The notes below the pieces were generated by a model that searched no databases, had not been told where the DNA came from, and was given only the letters and a program-made list of their open reading frames with translations. This document shows positions 5,761 to 8,514 of a stretch of 8,514 nucleotides of DNA, in pieces. Every line of letters begins with the position of its first letter. Position 1 is the stretch's first letter. The DNA comes from Thermoproteota archaeon. GTDB lineage: Archaea > Thermoproteota > Thermoprotei_A > Sulfolobales > Pyrodictiaceae. Where the stretch lies: positions 1 to 8,514 of the forward strand of contig JAADFC010000122.1 of the NCBI GenBank assembly GCA_013153105.1. Direction: 5' to 3'. A program made the position numbers and the translations under genes.

Positions 5761-5767
5761 GGGGAGG
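5761..5767 (+). promoter_or_regulatory. Ribosome binding site of nadX
   Basis: GGGGAGG lies nine bases before ATG 5777 and supports that start over the in-frame ATG at 5792, which itself follows GAGGAGG without spacing. It sits in the 24-bp gap after vapC, so nadX can be translated independently on a shared message. Confidence 0.5.
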
Positions 5768-5776
5768 CGCGGCGCC

Positions 5777-6577
5777 ATGGCCCCGAGGAGGATGGCTATA
5801 ATAGGCTGCGGCGCGATAGCCTCGAGGATAGTCGACGCGGTGGCCTCCGGCCTGCTCTCCTACCGGGTCACCGGGCTGCTCGACCTCAAGCCGGAGAGGT
5901 GCCGCCGGCTCGCCGAGAGGCTCCCCGAGCCCCCGAGGATAGCTGGGAGCCTCGAGGAGCTGCTCTCCACACGGCCCGAGATAGTCGTGGAGGCCGCCTC
6001 CCCCGAGGCCGTGGGCGAGTACGGGGAGCGCGTCCTCCGCGCCGGCGCAAGCCTGGTGGTGCTCAGCGTCTCAGCCCTCCTCGACGAGCAGCTGCTCAGC
6101 CGCCTGGCCAGGGCGGCCGGGGAGACGGGCTCCAGGATATACGTGCCCACCGGGGCCGTAGCGGGCCTCGACGCGGTCAGGGCGCATCGGCTCGCAGGGA
6201 TAGAGAGGCTGGTGCTCCGCACAGTCAAGCCGCCCGAGGCGCTGGGCCTCAGCAGGGAGCAGCTGAATGGTGGGAGGAGGCTCCTCTACCGGGGCCCCGC
6301 CCGGGAGGCGGCGAGGCGCTACCCGCTCAACCTCAACGTCGCCGCCGCCCTCGCCCTCGCCGCCGGCAGGGAGCCCACCGTCGAGGTCTACGCGGACCCC
6401 AACGCTACAAGGAACATCCACGTGGTACTGGTCGAGAGCCCCGCGGGGAGGCTCGAGATACGCGTCGAGAACGTCCCCAGCCCCGAGAACCCCCGGACGA
6501 GCCTCCTCGCAGCACTCTCGGTGGTGGAGCTGCTCCGCAGGCTCTCCCAGAGGGACCCCCTGGAGGTGGGCAGCTAG
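5777..6577 (+). CDS. nadX: L-aspartate dehydrogenase
   Basis: The enzyme oxidises L-aspartate to iminoaspartate with NAD(P)+, feeding quinolinate synthase (NadA) in de novo NAD synthesis; it replaces the FAD-dependent oxidase NadB. The 266-residue length is typical of the TM1643/AF1838 family. An N-terminal Rossmann motif GCGAIASRIVDA (10-21) is followed by the family segments YVPTGAVAGLDA (122-133), a KPPEAL loop (151-156), YPLNLNVAAA (182-191), DPNATRNIHVV (207-217) with the catalytic His215, and ENPRTSLLAALSVVELL (237-253). ATG 5777 is preferred because of the GGGGAGG nine bases upstream. The gene follows vapC by 24 bp and probably shares its message. Its TAG stop overlaps the stop of the convergent gene in a CTAG tetramer. 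nadA is not in the window. Confidence 0.93.
   Translation: MAPRRMAIIGCGAIASRIVDAVASGLLSYRVTGLLDLKPERCRRLAERLPEPPRIAGSLEELLSTRPEIVVEAASPEAVGEYGERVLRAGASLVVLSVSALLDEQLLSRLARAAGETGSRIYVPTGAVAGLDAVRAHRLAGIERLVLRTVKPPEALGLSREQLNGGRRLLYRGPAREAARRYPLNLNVAAALALAAGREPTVEVYADPNATRNIHVVLVESPAGRLEIRVENVPSPENPRTSLLAALSVVELLRRLSQRDPLEVGS
6574..6577. other. Shared CTAG carrying both convergent stop codons
   Basis: The palindrome CTAG provides TAG to nadX on the plus strand (6575-6577) and TAG to the DUF4097-like gene on the minus strand (6576-6574). There is no intergenic DNA and no T-rich terminator between them, so transcripts from both sides must run into the opposing gene. Confidence 0.85.
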
Positions 6578-7302
6578 CCCCTGCAAGCGATGTCGGCGCT
6601 GCCGACCTCGACCCTAACCCTCAGCACGGGCCCCGCGGCGGGCCTGCACGCGGTGTGGAGGGACTGCAGGCCGCCCCCAGCCTCCACCGCGGCCCCCTCC
6701 GCGTCGAGGGTCAAGGCCGCCGAGCCGACGCCGACCACCAGGCTGGCGGACGCGTTCACGGGCATGTAAAGCCCGTCGAAGACGATGCTCCCGACGCCTA
6801 CGCTCACGTTCAACACCCTGAGAACCCTCACCCCGCGCCCCTCAACGCCCCCCACGCCCACCCTGACTGTGAGAGCTGCAGCCTCCACCCCCCGCACCTC
6901 CACGGCGCCCGTCCCAGCCTCCAGGCGCAGCTCCCCCGCCGTCAGCCCCCGCGGCAGGTAGAGGGTGACAACCAGCCTGGGCGCCCCCAGCGAGACGCGG
7001 CCGCTCTCAGGGTGCTCCACCACTATCCTCACAGCCTCCCCCGCCGCGTCGACGCTCCACGCGACCCCTCCACAGTACTCGGCCACCACCACAGCCTCGC
7101 CGGCCTGGCCCGGCTGGATGCGGAGCACGCCGACGTCAACGAGAAGCTCGAGCCTCTCGGGGAGGGGGCCCTGGTAGAGGGTTGCCCTCCTAGCCTCGCA
7201 GCCGGCCAGCGGGAGGGTGCGCCAGAACACCAGCGGCGCCAGCACCATCGCAGCCGCGACCAGTGCAGCGCCGAGGAGGAGCCTCCCCCGGAACCCCGTC
7301 AT
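6574..7302 (-). CDS. Membrane-anchored DUF4097-like beta-repeat protein
   Basis: This 242-residue protein begins with a positively charged start (FRGR) and one hydrophobic helix at about 8-27. The remainder is a run of short beta strands with no catalytic motif. Repeating units of roughly 20-25 residues contain a V-x-V-G-V-G-x pattern: LTVRVGVGGVEG (144-155), LNVSVGVGSIVF (164-175), LVVGVGSAALTL (188-199) and VRVEVGSADIAC (229-240). This is the pattern of DUF4097/LiaG-type beta-solenoid domains, which sit outside the membrane in bacterial envelope-stress systems. A lipobox-like LAGC occurs at 32-35, but it lies several residues beyond the hydrophobic stretch, so lipid attachment is doubtful. 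It is the last gene of a leftward cluster with an ArsR regulator and a small membrane protein, 22 bp after the latter. Its stop and the nadX stop share CTAG. Confidence 0.72.
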   Translation of the reverse strand: MTGFRGRLLLGAALVAAAMVLAPLVFWRTLPLAGCEARRATLYQGPLPERLELLVDVGVLRIQPGQAGEAVVVAEYCGGVAWSVDAAGEAVRIVVEHPESGRVSLGAPRLVVTLYLPRGLTAGELRLEAGTGAVEVRGVEAAALTVRVGVGGVEGRGVRVLRVLNVSVGVGSIVFDGLYMPVNASASLVVGVGSAALTLDAEGAAVEAGGGLQSLHTACRPAAGPVLRVRVEVGSADIACRG

Positions 7303-7324
7303 CCAGCCCAGCCCCGCGGCGGCG

Positions 7325-7636
7325 CTACGACTCTAGGCTCTCGCGGAGCCTCTCGATGGCCTCCCGCAGCCTCCGAATCTCCTCGCCTATGCTGCCCTCC
7401 CCGCCGGCGAGCTTCTCCAGCAGCCTCTTCCTCTCCTGCATCCAGTCCCTCACCAGCTTCCCCCACACTATGAGCGCCAGCGCGTAGACCACGAACACTA
7501 TGCCTCCCCCCGCCACGCCGCTGCTGGCCACCAGCGCGGCGGCGTACACGGTCAACGATACCCAGACAGCCAGGGTTACGATCACGAATACACGGTCGGT
7601 CTCCCGGAGCAGCTCCTCAAGCCTCTCCCCCGCCAC
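7325..7636 (-). CDS. Small two-helix membrane protein with coiled-coil tail
   Basis: I cannot assign a named family. The 103-residue protein has a short charged N-terminus (1-15), a hydrophobic helix at about 16-37, a glycine-rich turn (SSGVAGGG, 39-45), a second helix at about 46-60, and then a charged heptad-like tail (62-103) with segments such as RRLREAIERLRESLES that should form a coiled coil. Both termini would lie on the same side, probably the cytoplasm. It overlaps the ArsR-type gene upstream by 20 bp (GTG start 7636, ArsR stop at 7617), so it is probably translationally coupled. Small two-helix proteins next to a DUF4097 protein and a winged-helix regulator, as in bacterial DUF1700 or PspC systems, act as membrane-side sensors or sequester the regulator; that role here is inference. 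Confidence 0.72.
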   Translation of the reverse strand: MAGERLEELLRETDRVFVIVTLAVWVSLTVYAAALVASSGVAGGGIVFVVYALALIVWGKLVRDWMQERKRLLEKLAGGEGSIGEEIRRLREAIERLRESLES

Positions 7637-8033
7637 CCCCGGCCACCCCCGCCAGCCTGGCTATGCGCTCGGGTGACACGCAGACCTCGCCACGCCAGCT
7701 CAGCCTGTAGAAACGCCGCGCCACCGCCCGCCCCTCCTCGACCACAACCCTCGACTCCACAATCCCGGCCGCCTCGAGCTTCTTCAGGTGGACCTTCGCG
7801 AGGGCCCTCGAGACCCCCAGCTCAGACGCTATCTCAGCCAAGTAGAGCTCACCCCTCGCCCAGAGGAGCGCCACTATACGCAGCCGAAGCGGGTGGGAAA
7901 GGGCGTCGAGGAGCCTCGCGAGAGCCTCCAACCCCGCGCTGGAGCTGCACAGCCCCGGGCCACCCCGCGCACCCCTCCAGAGCCTAAAGCGGGCGGTTAG
8001 AGCGGCTGTGCAGCCGCCCGGGGAGGGGCTCAC
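7617..8033 (-). CDS. ArsR-family winged-helix transcriptional regulator
   Basis: The 138-residue protein carries a winged helix-turn-helix at about residues 35-112. ALARLLDALSHPLRLRIVALL (37-57) is the classic ArsR/HTH_20 opening, LYLAEIASELGVSRALAKVHLKKLEAAGIV (63-92) holds the recognition helix, and SRVVVEEGRAVARRFYRLS (94-112) is the beta wing. No metal-binding cysteine set of the ArsR/SmtB type is evident; Cys8, Cys29 and Cys118 are scattered. The N-terminal 33 residues are an unusual extension. The GTG start (8033-8031) overlaps the permease stop TGA (8032-8030) as GTGA, the hallmark of translational coupling, which is why I keep this start. It probably controls its own cluster of permease, small membrane protein and DUF4097 protein. 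Confidence 0.83.
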   Translation of the reverse strand: MSPSPGGCTAALTARFRLWRGARGGPGLCSSSAGLEALARLLDALSHPLRLRIVALLWARGELYLAEIASELGVSRALAKVHLKKLEAAGIVESRVVVEEGRAVARRFYRLSWRGEVCVSPERIARLAGVAGGGGGEA

Positions 8034-8514
8034 GGCGGCTCCGCCAGCAGCCTGGCCGTCTCCAGCCTGCGCAGGTACAGCGCCCAGACGGCGGCGTTGA
8101 AGGCCAGCACCGGCGCCGCGGCCCAGGACGAGGCGAGCAGGGACTCCAGCGGCCCCCGAGGCTCCAGGCCAGGGAACGCGCTGCCAGCCAGGCTGGCCAT
8201 GTGGCCGGCGAGCATGTAGCCCACCAGCAGCGCCAGGGGCGCCGAGAGGAGCCAGGCGGCCGCCACCCCCACAGCCTCGAGCAGGGCTATCCTCTCGTCT
8301 GTGAACCCCAGCGCCCGCAGGACGGCGAGCTCGTAGAGCCTCCCAGCCAGGTCGAGGACGCCGGCGAGGGCGAGGCCCAGCACGCCCGCCAGGAGCACCC
8401 CCGCCCCCGCGGCCGCCATGAAGCCTCGTAGGAGGCTACCCGCGTCGCGCAGGCTCCGCAGCTCCCACTCCTTCGTGTACACCTCAGCGGGCACACCCGC
8501 CGCGGCGAGCGCCC
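8030..8514 (-). CDS. FtsX/MacB-type ABC transporter permease, C-terminal part (cut by window edge)
   Basis: The frame stays open to the right edge, so only the C-terminal ~160 residues are present. The signature is LYELAVLRALGFTDERIALLEAVG, counted at about residues 53-76 from the GTG at 8494; this is the conserved cytoplasmic loop of FtsX-domain permeases (consensus ExAvLRAlGas...i). It lies between a first hydrophobic helix (about 25-48) and a second (about 75-98); a third lies at about 123-140. Permeases of this class (MacB, LolC/E, FtsX) do not carry solutes through a channel but use ATPase-driven movement to expel lipids, peptides or to act on surface proteins. The GTG at 8494 is probably internal. 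The gene ends in the GTGA overlap with the ArsR-type gene, so it is the upstream member of that operon. Confidence 0.83.
   Translation of the reverse strand, partial: ALAAAGVPAEVYTKEWELRSLRDAGSLLRGFMAAAGAGVLLAGVLGLALAGVLDLAGRLYELAVLRALGFTDERIALLEAVGVAAAWLLSAPLALLVGYMLAGHMASLAGSAFPGLEPRGPLESLLASSWAAAPVLAFNAAVWALYLRRLETARLLAEPP

Noticed and set aside
5899..7473. Very long open frame (524 codons) on the plus strand across nadX and antisense to the DUF4097-like gene
   Set aside because: It is dominated by Arg, Pro, Gly and Ala with no family motif, runs out of frame through the well-supported nadX, and is the usual artefact of GC-rich DNA where stop codons are rare.
1..8514. CRISPR arrays, insertion sequences, transposase genes and prophage genes
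   Set aside because: No regularly spaced direct repeats, terminal inverted repeats with a transposase, or phage structural or integrase motifs were seen.

Overview
The window looks like a compact, GC-rich chromosomal segment of a hyperthermophilic archaeon, most likely a Thermoproteota/Crenarchaeota lineage of the Desulfurococcales type. The evidence is heavy use of ATA (Ile) and AGG/AGA (Arg) codons, frequent GTG starts, TATA boxes about 27 bp upstream of a start codon (leaderless transcription), and families typical of archaea (AbrB/VapB plus PIN-domain VapC, MJ1477/TM1410-like GH114, archaeal PAPS-reductase-like ATP pyrophosphatase, aspartate dehydrogenase). The lineage is an inference; no rRNA or tRNA is present to fix it.

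Layout. Bases 1-145 hold no supported gene but contain a TATA-like element and GC-rich hairpins. From 146 to about 3030 three genes read leftward: an unrecognised two-lobed alpha/beta protein (146-796), a PAPS-reductase-like protein (717-2015) whose 3' end overlaps it, and a secreted or anchored GH114-type TIM-barrel protein (2119-3030). A rightward NadC/ModD-type phosphoribosyltransferase (3071-4036) starts almost back-to-back with the GH114 gene. It converges on a leftward, cysteine-rich, all-helical protein of unknown function (4013-4918). The AT-richer gap 4919-5082 is the one clear regulatory region: a leaderless promoter fires left, and a promoter followed by a perfect 10-bp inverted repeat fires right into vapB.

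The rightward group vapB-vapC-nadX (5083-6577) is packed like an operon. The VapC PIN domain has no ATG, GTG or TTG codon available before its first catalytic aspartate, so its translation start is unusual. nadX encodes L-aspartate dehydrogenase, the first step of de novo NAD synthesis; nadC, the third step if it uses quinolinate, lies about 1.7 kb away. NadA (second step) is not in the window.

From 6574 to the right edge a leftward four-gene cluster overlaps or nearly abuts: the C-terminal part of an FtsX/MacB-type permease, an ArsR-type winged-helix regulator, a small two-helix membrane protein with a coiled-coil tail, and a membrane-anchored DUF4097-like beta-repeat protein. The arrangement resembles bacterial envelope-stress modules (PadR-DUF1700-DUF4097) and may be an archaeal counterpart.

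The most interesting points are the start-less vapC with its palindromic operator, the linkage of this toxin-antitoxin pair to NAD synthesis, the permease/ArsR/2TM/DUF4097 module, and the unidentified cysteine-rich protein.
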